A stretch of 64,000 nucleotides of DNA from CAYLPJ01 sp964385465. Its GTDB lineage: Bacteria; Planctomycetota; Phycisphaerae; SM23-33. The stretch covers positions 1 through 64,000 of the forward strand of contig CAYLPJ010000012.1 in assembly GCA_964385465.1 (NCBI GenBank), written 5' to 3'. Within the stretch, counting starts at the first letter, position 1, and each line of letters begins with the position of its first letter. Positions 16,880 to 25,986 of this stretch are shown here, piece by piece. Below the pieces are notes generated by a model that worked only from the letters and a program-made list of their open reading frames with translations, had not been told where the DNA came from and did not search any database. Both the position numbers and the translations under genes were made by a program.

Positions 16880-18355
16880 TCAGTCGCGCCGGTCGGTCCG
16901 GCGGGGGACGACGTCGCAGGTCTCCTGGTACCAGGTAAGCATGCGGTCGCGGAGGGCGGAAAGCTCGCCGGCCAGGGCCGGGTCGTCGATGCGGTTGTGC
17001 AGTTCCATCGGGTCGTCGGTCAGGTCGTAGAGCTCGTCCGGCTCGTCGAGTCGGCGGACGTACTTGTGGGTCCTGGTTCGGCACATGGCGGCCTTGGTGT
17101 GGTAGGGGCCGTCCTCGTGTGACTGCAACTCGACCCGCGGCCAGTAGAGCCCCTCGGGCACCATCGAGCCGGCGCTCTCGAGCTCCATGCACTGCCTTTC
17201 GCCGAACCGCCGCCCGCCCTCGCAGAAGACGGCGTCGCGGTGCTCATCGGTCTCGCCGGCCAGCAGCGGCAGCAGGCTCCGGCCGAAGTGATCGTGAAAC
17301 GGCCCGATGCCCGTCAGGGCCTCGACGGTGGCGGGGAAGTCGATCAGCTCGACCATCGCGTCGCGGACGCCGGCGCGGCAGGGGGCGCCGGCGGGGGGCT
17401 TGACCACGAAGGGCACGCGCGTCAGGCAGTCCTCCAGCGTGTTCTGGGTCTTTTCCACGAGGCCATAATCGCCGGTGAAGTCGCCGTGGTCGGCGAAGAG
17501 GAACACGGCGGTGTCGTCGTAGATGCCCGCGTCCTTCAGCGCGTCGATCAGCACGCCGAACTGGGCGTCGACGCGCGCGCACATGCCGTAGTACGTCGCC
17601 CGCAGCTCGGTCCAGCGGTCCTCGGTCCAGCCGCGGAGGTTCTGGCGCTCCCGCAGGCCGCGCAGCAGGGCGGGCTTGGCCTCGCCGTCCTCCGGCCAGG
17701 GGGCGCGCGGCGGCAGGGCGTCGCGGTCGATGAGGCTGTAGTACGGCTCCTCCACGCCGTAGGGCGGGTGGGGGTAGAGGATCGGTACGTACATGCACAG
17801 CGGTCTGTCGGCGGGGCGGTTGCGGATCAGCTCGGCCGTGTCCAGCACGTGGGCCCAGTCGGCGTCCATGTAGACGCCCTCGTCGGGGCCATTTCCGAGT
17901 CGGCCGGCGTAGAAGGAGTAGTAGTTGTCGCCCTCCGGTCCGCCGCGCCAGTCCGTCCAGCCGTGGAGGCCCTCCTTGGTGATGCCCGAGGGGCGGTTGC
18001 GGACGTGGCAGCAGCTTTCGTAGCCGCCCTGGCCCGGGATGAGGTCGTTCTTGCCCGACCACCAGACGTAGTACCCGTTCTCCTTCAGCGTCCTCAGCAG
18101 GACCGGCTCGTCGGGGCGCATCATGTGGAACATCGTCCGATGACCGCGGACGTGAGGGTACCAGCCGCTCATGAACGAGCAGCGGCTCGGGGTGCACACG
18201 GGGTTCTGGCAGAACGCGTTGCGGAAGGAGACGAAGTCCGTCTCCACGGCGCGGTCGAGGTTGGGCGTCACGGCCGCGGGGTTGCCCATGTGCCCCATCA
18301 CGTCGCCGCGCCACTGGTCGGGGTTGAAGATAAGAATGTGGGGCAGGTCGCCCAT
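16880..18355 (-). CDS. Sulfatase
   Basis: Hydrolyses sulfate esters; substrates could be sulfated polysaccharides or small sulfate esters. The 491-residue protein begins directly with the alkaline-phosphatase-type fold (LPHILIFNPDQWRGDVMGH, metal ligands). It carries the formylglycine signature C54-T-P-S-R58 in QNPVCTPSRCSFMSGWYPH, so it is the Cys type that needs a formylglycine-generating enzyme. A second metal site, FLFADHGDFTGDYGL, follows near 285-300. I see no signal peptide, so a cytoplasmic location is likely. The ATG at 18355 has AAGGAG 8 nt upstream. The C-terminus includes the Tyr/Asp-rich segment (EPDELYDLTDDPMELHN) common in sulfatases. It converges on the SGNH/TPR gene with a gap of 8 nt. 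Confidence 0.92.
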   Translation of the reverse strand: MGDLPHILIFNPDQWRGDVMGHMGNPAAVTPNLDRAVETDFVSFRNAFCQNPVCTPSRCSFMSGWYPHVRGHRTMFHMMRPDEPVLLRTLKENGYYVWWSGKNDLIPGQGGYESCCHVRNRPSGITKEGLHGWTDWRGGPEGDNYYSFYAGRLGNGPDEGVYMDADWAHVLDTAELIRNRPADRPLCMYVPILYPHPPYGVEEPYYSLIDRDALPPRAPWPEDGEAKPALLRGLRERQNLRGWTEDRWTELRATYYGMCARVDAQFGVLIDALKDAGIYDDTAVFLFADHGDFTGDYGLVEKTQNTLEDCLTRVPFVVKPPAGAPCRAGVRDAMVELIDFPATVEALTGIGPFHDHFGRSLLPLLAGETDEHRDAVFCEGGRRFGERQCMELESAGSMVPEGLYWPRVELQSHEDGPYHTKAAMCRTRTHKYVRRLDEPDELYDLTDDPMELHNRIDDPALAGELSALRDRMLTWYQETCDVVPRRTDRRD

Positions 18356-18441
18356 CGCTCTTCTCCTTGCGGTTGGAAGGTCCGGGTTCCAAGCATCCAA
18401 TACCAGACCGACGACAAGGACCCAAACCCCAAACTTCGGGC

Positions 18442-18470
18442 GCCGAGGGTCTCGCCCGGACTCTCGGCGG
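18442..18470. other. Stem-loop between the sulfatase and the DUF697-like gene
   Basis: 18442-18452 can pair with 18460-18470 as an 11-bp stem including one G-U, around a 7-nt loop. It lies in the shared 5' region of two divergent genes. No T-tract follows on either strand, so it is not a classic terminator. Confidence 0.35.
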
Positions 18471-18596
18471 CGCGGGGGCTTCTCCCGTTGACCGAGTGTC
18501 GGCGGACCGGGTGCATGGAGCTTGGAGTTTCCGAAGGCGTCCGGCGTGCGATAAGATGGCTCCGGTTGCGAGGGCAACGGAAAGGACGCGGCGGCC

Positions 18597-19724
18597 ATGT
18601 GGGAGAGGTTCTGGCGACAGGTGCGGCGGGCGGTCACGGCGGGAGCGGTGGTGTTGAGCTTCCTGTTGCTGATGGAGCTGCTGCGCGCCTACCAGACGCT
18701 CGACGACCTGCACCCGTGGGCGGGCTACGCGTTCCTGATCGCCCTGGCCGCGGGGGTCGTCTGGGTGATCGGGCGGCTGCTGGGCGGCTGGCGGTACCGC
18801 CCGCGGACGCTCACCCCGCCGGACATCGAGGACCTCGATACCGCCGGCAAGCGCGACCTCCGCCGCTACGGGCGCTACCTGCGGAAGTTCCTCCGCCGGC
18901 TGGCGATCAACGAGGCGCTGAGCGACGAGCAGCGCCAGGCCGCCGCCGCGGCTGCCGAGCGCCTGCCCGAGGCCCTCGGCGACTGTCGCACCCCCGAGGC
19001 CACGCGCGCCGCCCTCCGCGCCGCCGAGGCCGAGGGGGTTCTGCCCCCGCTGGCCGTCCTCGACGCCGAGGCCGAGGAGGAGATCGGTACGTCCGTCCGC
19101 GACGTGATGGTGGCCGTGGCCGCCAGCCCCTGGCCGCTGATCGACGCGGCCATCGTGCTGTATCGCACGGGGGGGATGGTCGCGCGGATCACGCACATCT
19201 ACAACAGCCGCCCGTCCATCCGCGAGCAGTTGACCATTTTCGCCGACGTGGCCCGGCTGGTCGCGACGATCAAGCTCGCCCACATGATGCGCAAGCTGCT
19301 GGAGCGGACCGTCCGCGACGTCCCCCTCGCCGGTCGCGTGGCCGAGGCGCTCACCCAGGCCGTCGGCGCGGGCGTGCTGACCTCGGCGGCGGGACACGCA
19401 GCCAAGCACCGCTGCCGCGCGTTCCGCGGCTGGGATCGCCAGGAGGCGGCCCGCCATCTCCGCGCGCGGCTGGGCGATTTCCTGAACGACTGCTGGCGCG
19501 TGGCGTCGGAGACACTGATGGGCCCGCTGGGCGCGCTGTACCACCGTTCGATGGACGGGCTGGGGTCTGCGTTCAAGCGGGCGGTGGACGCCACGCGCGA
19601 GGTCGCCGACACGTTCGTCCGCAAGCCGGTCCTGGCCGGCGGGCTGCACATGGGCCGCGGCGTGCGACAGTCGGCGCGGTGGATATTCAGACGCCGGCGG
19701 ACATCCGGTCCGCCGGCGCCATAG
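18597..19724 (+). CDS. DUF697/YcjF-like membrane protein
   Basis: A 375-residue protein with two N-terminal transmembrane segments (about 12-32 and 42-62). A helical region with the charged PPDIEDLDTAGKRDLRRYGR follows, then a C-terminal helical domain whose ALTQAVGAGVLTSAAGHAAK, next to KHRCRAF, resembles the DUF697/YcjF family. Those proteins are often next to or fused with small GTPases and are poorly characterised. No GTPase gene is adjacent here. The ATG is preceded by a weak GGAAAGGACG sequence. An AT-rich TAAGAT about 45 nt upstream could be a -10 box. The function is unknown. Confidence 0.7.
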   Translation: MWERFWRQVRRAVTAGAVVLSFLLLMELLRAYQTLDDLHPWAGYAFLIALAAGVVWVIGRLLGGWRYRPRTLTPPDIEDLDTAGKRDLRRYGRYLRKFLRRLAINEALSDEQRQAAAAAAERLPEALGDCRTPEATRAALRAAEAEGVLPPLAVLDAEAEEEIGTSVRDVMVAVAASPWPLIDAAIVLYRTGGMVARITHIYNSRPSIREQLTIFADVARLVATIKLAHMMRKLLERTVRDVPLAGRVAEALTQAVGAGVLTSAAGHAAKHRCRAFRGWDRQEAARHLRARLGDFLNDCWRVASETLMGPLGALYHRSMDGLGSAFKRAVDATREVADTFVRKPVLAGGLHMGRGVRQSARWIFRRRRTSGPPAP

Positions 19725-19805
19725 GCACGTGCTCCCGCTTGCACGTGTAGCCTTTCCTGTCCCCGCCGCGTCGGGCGATGCCGACGGCGGGGCTCGCGTC
19801 ACGTC

Positions 19806-21350
19806 TTACTTCTTCTTGGCCATGTTGCGCATCCGCTCCAGCAGGCGCTGCCGCCCGCTCGTGCGGTCCGAGCCGCTGGAGGCCGGCGTCCGCGTGCGGC
19901 TGCGGCTGACCGACGGCGCCGGTCGGGCCGTCGCCTTCGGCACGGTCCGCGAGGGCGTCGGCCGGGCTCGCGTCCGCGAGGGCGAAGCCACCGTCGGCCT
20001 GCGGCTGCGCGTGCTCGTCCGCGTCCGCGTGGTCGTCCGCGAGGGTGTGGGGCGCGGCGTTGGCGTGGTCGTGCGCGTCCGCGTCGCCGTGCTGCGGCGC
20101 AGCGGCACGGCCGTGGGGGCCTTGGACGCCTCGCGGCGGGCGCTGGAACCCGTCGAGCGGATCACCCGCCCGGGGTTGCGGTTCAGCGTGGTGATCGAGC
20201 GAGAACGCGTCGAGCCGCCGACCGTCCCGGAGGGGGTCTTCGAGGAGGGCCTCGGCACCGGGCGGATTACGCGCGGCGTGGTGGTCGTCGTCCGCCGCAC
20301 GGTAGTGCTGGTTCGCCGCGTCGGGGACGGGACGCTCGATGCCCGGTCGCTCGACGACGCGTGCGGCTTGATCAGGTCCCCGATCTTCGGGCTGCGCACC
20401 GTCGTCGTCCGGCGGTGATGGACCACCGTTCCGCCCCCGGTCGTATGGCGCCCGCGGTAGCGGCCGTAGCGGTCGTCGTCATCGTCGTCGTGCCGACCGT
20501 GGTGATAGCGGCCGCGATGGTGATCGTCGTCGTCCCAGTCGCAGTCATCGTCATCGTCGTGGTGGCGGTGTCCGTGGGGATAGCGCCTGTGGCCATAGCG
20601 GCCGTGATGGACCACCACCGTTCCCGGCCGCCTGTAGTAGGTGCCTCGGCGGATGACGGTCGTCCCGGGCCTATGATAGACGACCGTGGGCTTGCGGAAG
20701 CCGTGGCGGTACACGTGGACCGGCCTGTGGGGGTGCCACCTGCGGAATCGCCCGTGGTGGATGCGGTAGAGCGCGCGCAGGGTCCCGGGTATCACGCCGC
20801 GGTACGGTCGGCGGCAGAAGCTCGTATGCCAGACCACGCGGACGGGCTTGTAGACGACGCTGGAAGTCTTTACGAACGGTTCGTCGTAGTATTGGTTGTG
20901 GTAGAGGTACTCGCTCTGCCACCACGAGGCCAGCAGGTCCACCCCGCCGAAGCTGCCCGCCCCCTGGAGCACGCCGTACCACCAGCCGGGGGTGGGGTGG
21001 TAGATGGTGATCTCCTCGGGCGTGCCTCCGTTCTTGGAGACGTACCGGACGGCGTCGTGGCTGGGCCACTGCCCGGCGGCGAGGTACAGGTCGACATCCC
21101 CCCATCCGCCGTGTGTGACGACGTTGAGGTACGTCTGCCCCGCGGGGACGTAGAACCGGAACAGCCGCTGGCTGCCGAACCCCCCGCCGAGGTTCTCGAC
21201 AGCCTGGCTGTTGGGAAGGACCAGCACGTCCGGCTCGTGGCGGTAGGGGCTTTCAACCTGGACGTTTACGGCGAACGAGCCCGCCTCCGTCGGGGCCGCC
21301 GCTCCGCCCAGAAGGCCCGCCACTGCCGCGAGTGTCATGATGGTTCGCAT
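19806..21350 (-). CDS. Secreted pre-peptidase-domain protein with His/Asp tract and Arg/Thr/Ser/Pro tail
   Basis: A 514-residue exported protein. The signal peptide (MRTIMTLAAVAGLLGGAAAP, to about residue 23) is followed by a beta-sandwich resembling pre-peptidase C-terminal domains (LFRFYVPAGQTYLNVVTHGG then GDVDLYLAAGQWP, about 60-110). An aromatic, basic region (WHTSFCRRPYRGVIPGTLR) comes next. At about 250-300 there is an extreme His/Asp/Arg tract (GHRHHDDDDDCDWDDDDHH). The last 200 residues are almost only Arg, Thr, Ser, Pro and Val, ending MAKKK. The start at 21350 has AAAGGAG 6 nt upstream and fits the signal peptide. The acidic/His tract could bind metal and the basic tail could bind polyanions; both are inference. 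I know of no family matching the whole. Confidence 0.72.
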   Translation of the reverse strand: MRTIMTLAAVAGLLGGAAAPTEAGSFAVNVQVESPYRHEPDVLVLPNSQAVENLGGGFGSQRLFRFYVPAGQTYLNVVTHGGWGDVDLYLAAGQWPSHDAVRYVSKNGGTPEEITIYHPTPGWWYGVLQGAGSFGGVDLLASWWQSEYLYHNQYYDEPFVKTSSVVYKPVRVVWHTSFCRRPYRGVIPGTLRALYRIHHGRFRRWHPHRPVHVYRHGFRKPTVVYHRPGTTVIRRGTYYRRPGTVVVHHGRYGHRRYPHGHRHHDDDDDCDWDDDDHHRGRYHHGRHDDDDDDRYGRYRGRHTTGGGTVVHHRRTTTVRSPKIGDLIKPHASSSDRASSVPSPTRRTSTTVRRTTTTTPRVIRPVPRPSSKTPSGTVGGSTRSRSITTLNRNPGRVIRSTGSSARREASKAPTAVPLRRSTATRTRTTTPTPRPTPSRTTTRTRTSTRSRRPTVASPSRTRARPTPSRTVPKATARPAPSVSRSRTRTPASSGSDRTSGRQRLLERMRNMAKKK

Positions 21351-21495
21351 CGCTGGCTCCTTTCGGCCTCTAATGCGGGAGATGTCTGGCAGCCGGACAA
21401 CCCGCGGCCGCGAGGGTTGGGCCAAACCCGAGAAAAATCGCTGCCGGCGCGATATACTCCGGGAACCTGCATCTCGGCAATCCGGAGAACATCCT

Positions 21496-24400
21496 ATGAA
21501 CCGCCGAACTCTCACGGCGCCGCTCGTTGCGTCCTTCTGCATCCTGGCCATGGCCCTCCCGGCCGGGGCCGCCGCAGACGTCCGCGGGACGGCCGACGAA
21601 CTGTTGAAGCTGTCCGGCCTGCGGGGGGGGATGATCGTCCACCTCGGCTGCGGCGACGGCGCACTGACCGCCGCGCTGGGGCGTTCCGATCGCTTCCTGG
21701 TCCACGGTCTGTCCCGTGACGCCGCGGAGGTCGCCGCCGCCCGCGCGCGGCTGGTCAGGTCGGGATCGAACGGGCGCATCTCGGTGGCCCGGCTGACGGG
21801 CAGACGCCTGCCGTACGTGGACAACCTCGTCAACGTGCTGATCGTCGAGGACGCCTCGGGCATCGCCCGGGAGGAACTGCTCCGCGTGCTGGCCCCCCGC
21901 GGGGCGGGAATGATCCGCGAGGGCAAGGCGTGGTCGCGCGTGCTCAAGCCCTGCCCCTCGGCCTACGACGACTGGACGCACTACCTCTACGACGCCACGA
22001 ACAACGCCGTCAGCAAGGACAAGGCCATCCGGCCGCTGACGCGGATGCAGTGGGTGGGCAGCCCGCGATGGTCGCGCCACCACGATCACATGTCCTCGAT
22101 GAGCTCGCTGGTCTCGGCGGGCGGGCGGCTGTTCTACATCTTCGACGAGGGCTCGACGGCGTCGATCGTCCTGCCCTCGGACTGGAAGCTCATCGCTCGC
22201 GACGGCTTCAACGGCGCGGTGCTCTGGAAGCGGCCGATCGAGAAGTGGTTCACGCAGCTCTGGCCTCTCAAGAGCGGACCGGCGCTGCTGACCCGCCGCC
22301 TGGTCGCCGTCGGCGACGAGGTCTACACCACCCTGGCGATCGACGGCCCGACCGTCGCCCTCGACGCCGCCACGGGGGAGACCCTCCGCACCTACGAGGG
22401 GACGGCAGGGACCGACGAGATCATCTGCTCAGACGGCGTGCTCTTCCTCGCCGTCAACAAGGCCCCGGGCAAGCGATGGGGCGGGCCGCGGAACTCCGTC
22501 AGCGCCATTCGCCGCCAGGTCCGCGACGCGCGGTGGGCAAAGGCGGACAGCGTGGTGGTGGCCCTCTCGGCCGACACGGGCCAGGAGCTGTGGCGCCACG
22601 AGACGAACCTCTCGCCCTCGACGCTGGCCGTCGACGGCGGGCGCGTGGTCTTCCATGACGGCGAGCGGGTTGTGGCCCTGGACCGCAAGACGGGCCGGCG
22701 GCAGTGGGCCTCCCAGCCCCTGCCGATGTGGTCCCCCAAGGCCGTCCAATCCTGGTTCGTGCCCATCCTGGTGCTCTACGAAGACGTCGTGCTCTGGGCC
22801 GGCGGGGAGGAGATGAGGCCCCACCGCGGGGGCAAGGACGTCATGACCGCCCTGGACGCCGCGACGGGCAAGAAACTCTGGCAGGCCGAGCACGCCGCGT
22901 CGGGGTATCAGTCGGCCGAGGACCTCCTCGTCGCCGGCGGGCTGGTCTGGACCGGCGCGACCACCAGCGGCAGCTACGACGGCGTCTTCCGCGGGCACGA
23001 CCCCCGCACCGGCGAGCTCCGCAAGCAGTTCGGCCCGCAGATGAGACCCTACTGGTTCCACCACCGCTGCCACCGGGGCAAGGCGACGGAGGACTACCTG
23101 CTGATGTCGCGGACGGGCATCGAGTACCTCGACATCGAGCGGGAGAAGTACATCCTGCATCACTGGGTTCGCGGGGCGTGCCTGACGGGCATTCTCCCGG
23201 CCAACGGGATGGTGTACGCCCCGCCGCACGACTGCGCGTGCTACCCGGAGGCGAAGGTCTTCGGGTTCGCGGCGATGGCGCCGCCGTCGGAGGCGATGGA
23301 CGCCATCCGCGCCGAGGCCGACGACGACCGCCTGGAGAAGGGCCCGGCCTACGGGGACGTCGAGGCGCCCGAGACGGCGTCCGAGGGCGACTGGCCCACA
23401 TACCGCCGGGACGGCACGCGGAACGCCTTCACCCCGGTGGCCGTCGAGGCGGAGGTCAAGCCGGCCTGGGCTTGCCCGATGCCCGGGCCGCTGAGCAGCA
23501 TGACGGTGGCCGAGGGCAAGCTGTTCGTCGCGCAGATCGACGCCCACACCGTGCACGCTCTCGACGCCGACACCGGCCAGGCCGTCTGGAAGCACGCCGC
23601 CGGCGGGCGCGTGGACTCCCCGCCGACGATCCATCGCGGGCTGTGCCTGTTCGGCTCGGCCGACGGGTACGTCACCTGCCTCCGCGCCGCCGACGGCGAG
23701 CTCGTCTGGCGGTTCCGCGCCGCCCCGATCGACCAGCGGCAGACCGCGTTCGAGCAGGTCGAGAGCGTCTGGCCGGTGCACGGCAGCGTGCTGGTCCACG
23801 ACGGCGTGCTCTACGCCCTCGCCGGGCGCAGCATGCTCCTGGACGGGGGGCTCGACCTCTACCGGCTGGATCCGGCGACGGGCAAGGTGCTGGGCCACCG
23901 CCACTACGACGAGAAGGACCCCGAGACGGGCAAGCACCTCCAGACGCGGCATCAGACGCTCCAGATGCCGGTCGCCCTGGCGGACATCCTGGCCACGGAC
24001 GGCAAGCACCTGTACATGCGGTCGCAGGTGATGGACTTCACGGGCAAGCGGACGGAGCTGGGCCCCCACACCGGCGACCTCGTCCGCCAGGCGACCTACC
24101 AGCGCGGCGAGACCGCCCACCTGTTCGCCCCCTACGGCTTCCTCGACAGCTCCTGGTTCCACCGCTCCTACTGGGTTTTCGGGCGGAGCTTCTCCGGTGG
24201 CCACGGCGGGTACCACCAGGCGGGCAAATTCGCGCCGTCCGGGCGCCTGCTCGTCGCCGACGACAAGAACGCCTACGGCTACGGACGCAAGCCGCAGTAC
24301 CTCCGCTGGACGACGGCGCTGGAGTATCAACTGTTCGCCAGCGACCGCCGGCCGCCGGAACTCCCCTACATCCCCGCCCGCCGCAAGGGCCGCAGCAACT

Positions 24401-25422
24401 CCGGGCCGTGGGTCAACGTCGAGAACTACCCGGGCATGAACCCCGCGGGCAAGCCGCTGGCGGTCGAGGCGTGGGTGAAGACCGACAAGCCCAACGGCGT
24501 CGTCGTCGCCCGCGGCGGGCCGGCCCACGGCTATGCCCTGATGCTCCGAAAGGGCAAGCCCGCCTTCGCCGTCCGCGTGGACAGCAACTCCTTCCGCGTC
24601 GAGGCCGAGAGGGCGATCGGCAAGGACTGGACGCACCTCGCCGGCGTGCTGACCGGGGACAAGCAGCTCCAGGTCTATGTCGACGGCGAGCTGGCGGGCA
24701 CGGCCAGGGCCGGCGGATTCATTGTCGAGGACCCCGCCCAGGAACTCCAGATCGGCGCCGACGCCGACACCGGCCAGGGCGTGGGCGACTACGAGGGGCC
24801 CTTCAATCTCGGCGGGGCCATCGACGAGGTCCGCGTGTTCTTCGGCACGGTCTCGGCCGAGGAGATCGCCGCGCACGCCGCCGAGCCGGAGAACGCCTCG
24901 GCCAAGGACGCCCGGCTGGTGGCGCGTCTGACGTTCGACAAGGGCAGGGCCCGGGACGTTTCCGGCCTCAAGCACCACGGCAAGGCGCCGCAGATCGAGA
25001 CGATCGAGGGCCGGGCCGGGTTGGCGCTGAAGCTGCCCGACAAGGCCAAGACCGGGAAGAAGCGCCCGCGGCGGAACCACTTCGTCGAGTACCACTGGAC
25101 GATCGATACCCCGCCGGTCGTTGCGCGGGCGATGGTCCTGGCCGACAAGACGCTCTTCGTCGCCGGCCCGCCGGACGTGGTCAACGAGGACGAGGCCGTC
25201 GGGAACATGACCGGCAAGGAGATGGTCGAGCGGCTGGCGAAGCAGGATAGGGCCCTGGCGGGCAAGGCCGGCGGGCTCCTGCTGGCCGTGGACGCCGAAA
25301 CGGGCAAGACCCTCGCCAAGACCGACCTGAAGGCCCCGCCGGCGTGGGACGCCCTGATCGCCGCCAAGGGCAGGCTCTACCTGGCCACGACCGATGGGCG
25401 GATCGTCTGCCTGGCGCCGTAG
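21496..25422 (+). CDS. Exported mosaic protein: methyltransferase-like domain, PQQ-type beta-propeller, LamG-like insert
   Basis: A 1,308-residue exported protein. The signal peptide is MNRRTLTAPLVASFCILAMA. It is followed by a Rossmann fold with a class I methyltransferase motif (IVHLGCGDGALTAAL, about 47-60, then VHGLSRDAAEVAAARARL). The main body is a PQQ-like quinoprotein propeller with repeated blades such as VVALSADTGQELWRHETN, VMTALDAATGKKLWQAE and THVHALD-like variants. Near 968-1125 a LamG/concanavalin-like domain is inserted (LAVEAWVKTDKPNGVVVARG, GAIDEVRVFFGTVS). A last blade closes the propeller (LLLAVDAETGKTLAKTDL). This layout recurs in planctomycete exported proteins of unknown function. 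The ATG at 21496 has GGAG 8 nt upstream, and a TATACT box lies at 21453-21458. Confidence 0.82.
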   Translation: MNRRTLTAPLVASFCILAMALPAGAAADVRGTADELLKLSGLRGGMIVHLGCGDGALTAALGRSDRFLVHGLSRDAAEVAAARARLVRSGSNGRISVARLTGRRLPYVDNLVNVLIVEDASGIAREELLRVLAPRGAGMIREGKAWSRVLKPCPSAYDDWTHYLYDATNNAVSKDKAIRPLTRMQWVGSPRWSRHHDHMSSMSSLVSAGGRLFYIFDEGSTASIVLPSDWKLIARDGFNGAVLWKRPIEKWFTQLWPLKSGPALLTRRLVAVGDEVYTTLAIDGPTVALDAATGETLRTYEGTAGTDEIICSDGVLFLAVNKAPGKRWGGPRNSVSAIRRQVRDARWAKADSVVVALSADTGQELWRHETNLSPSTLAVDGGRVVFHDGERVVALDRKTGRRQWASQPLPMWSPKAVQSWFVPILVLYEDVVLWAGGEEMRPHRGGKDVMTALDAATGKKLWQAEHAASGYQSAEDLLVAGGLVWTGATTSGSYDGVFRGHDPRTGELRKQFGPQMRPYWFHHRCHRGKATEDYLLMSRTGIEYLDIEREKYILHHWVRGACLTGILPANGMVYAPPHDCACYPEAKVFGFAAMAPPSEAMDAIRAEADDDRLEKGPAYGDVEAPETASEGDWPTYRRDGTRNAFTPVAVEAEVKPAWACPMPGPLSSMTVAEGKLFVAQIDAHTVHALDADTGQAVWKHAAGGRVDSPPTIHRGLCLFGSADGYVTCLRAADGELVWRFRAAPIDQRQTAFEQVESVWPVHGSVLVHDGVLYALAGRSMLLDGGLDLYRLDPATGKVLGHRHYDEKDPETGKHLQTRHQTLQMPVALADILATDGKHLYMRSQVMDFTGKRTELGPHTGDLVRQATYQRGETAHLFAPYGFLDSSWFHRSYWVFGRSFSGGHGGYHQAGKFAPSGRLLVADDKNAYGYGRKPQYLRWTTALEYQLFASDRRPPELPYIPARRKGRSNSGPWVNVENYPGMNPAGKPLAVEAWVKTDKPNGVVVARGGPAHGYALMLRKGKPAFAVRVDSNSFRVEAERAIGKDWTHLAGVLTGDKQLQVYVDGELAGTARAGGFIVEDPAQELQIGADADTGQGVGDYEGPFNLGGAIDEVRVFFGTVSAEEIAAHAAEPENASAKDARLVARLTFDKGRARDVSGLKHHGKAPQIETIEGRAGLALKLPDKAKTGKKRPRRNHFVEYHWTIDTPPVVARAMVLADKTLFVAGPPDVVNEDEAVGNMTGKEMVERLAKQDRALAGKAGGLLLAVDAETGKTLAKTDLKAPPAWDALIAAKGRLYLATTDGRIVCLAP

Positions 25423-25440
25423 CGGCCCGGGGGGCGCGGG

Positions 25441-25986
25441 CTACTCCAGGTTCGCGTGGCGCTGGCGGAAGGCGTCCTGGTCCAGCTTGAGCTTGCCGGC
25501 CAGAACGTTGAAGACGGCGTCGAGGCAGAGGCTGGCGGCGTGCTCGAACACGGCCGCGCGGATGACGATGTCGTCGTCCTGTGCGGGCACGACGATGACG
25601 CGGTCGCCGTGGGCGGCGAGGGTGGACTCCGGCTCGGCGGTGACGACGGCGACGTTGGCGCCAAGCTCGTGGGCCCGCGCGGCGAGGTAGCTGGTATAGC
25701 CGGTCTCCCCGGTGCAGCTTATGCCCACCAGCAGGTCGCCGGCCCCGGCGGCGGGGGTGATGGTCTCGCCGGGGATGAAGGCGGGCAGGCCCGCGTGCAT
25801 CAGCCGCATGCCGAAGCTCCGCGCCACCAGCCCGCTTCGCCCGGCGCCGATGACGAACGTCCGCCGCGCGCGGGGCAGCATCGCGCTGAGCGCCATGAAG
25901 CTCTCCCACTCCACGCGCCCCATCACGTCCTCGATCCGCGCCAGCAGATGCGAGCCGGCTTCCTTCAGTGCGTGTCTATCCGGCAT
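25441..25986 (-). CDS. hxlB: 6-phospho-3-hexuloisomerase (PHI)
   Basis: Interconverts 3-hexulose-6-phosphate and fructose-6-phosphate, the second specific step of the ribulose monophosphate pathway, or its reverse in pentose supply. At 181 residues it is a single SIS domain of normal PHI length. The phosphosugar-binding blocks are visible as TFVIGAGRSGLVARSFGMRL and VGISCTGETGYTSY. FEHAASLCLDAVFNVLAGKL near the C-terminus matches the family. The ATG at 25986 overlaps the end of the upstream synthase gene by 11 nt, so the two are cotranscribed and probably translationally coupled. The neighbouring synthase domain makes PHI much more likely than another SIS sugar isomerase. Confidence 0.88.
   Translation of the reverse strand: MPDRHALKEAGSHLLARIEDVMGRVEWESFMALSAMLPRARRTFVIGAGRSGLVARSFGMRLMHAGLPAFIPGETITPAAGAGDLLVGISCTGETGYTSYLAARAHELGANVAVVTAEPESTLAAHGDRVIVVPAQDDDIVIRAAVFEHAASLCLDAVFNVLAGKLKLDQDAFRQRHANLE

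Noticed and set aside
20350..20620. Val/Ile-rich plus-strand frame (VVIVVVPTVVIAAAMVIVVV) looking like a transmembrane protein
   Set aside because: It is the exact antisense of the His/Asp tract (CAC/GAC read as GTG/GTC) in a gene with a signal peptide and strong ribosome-binding site.
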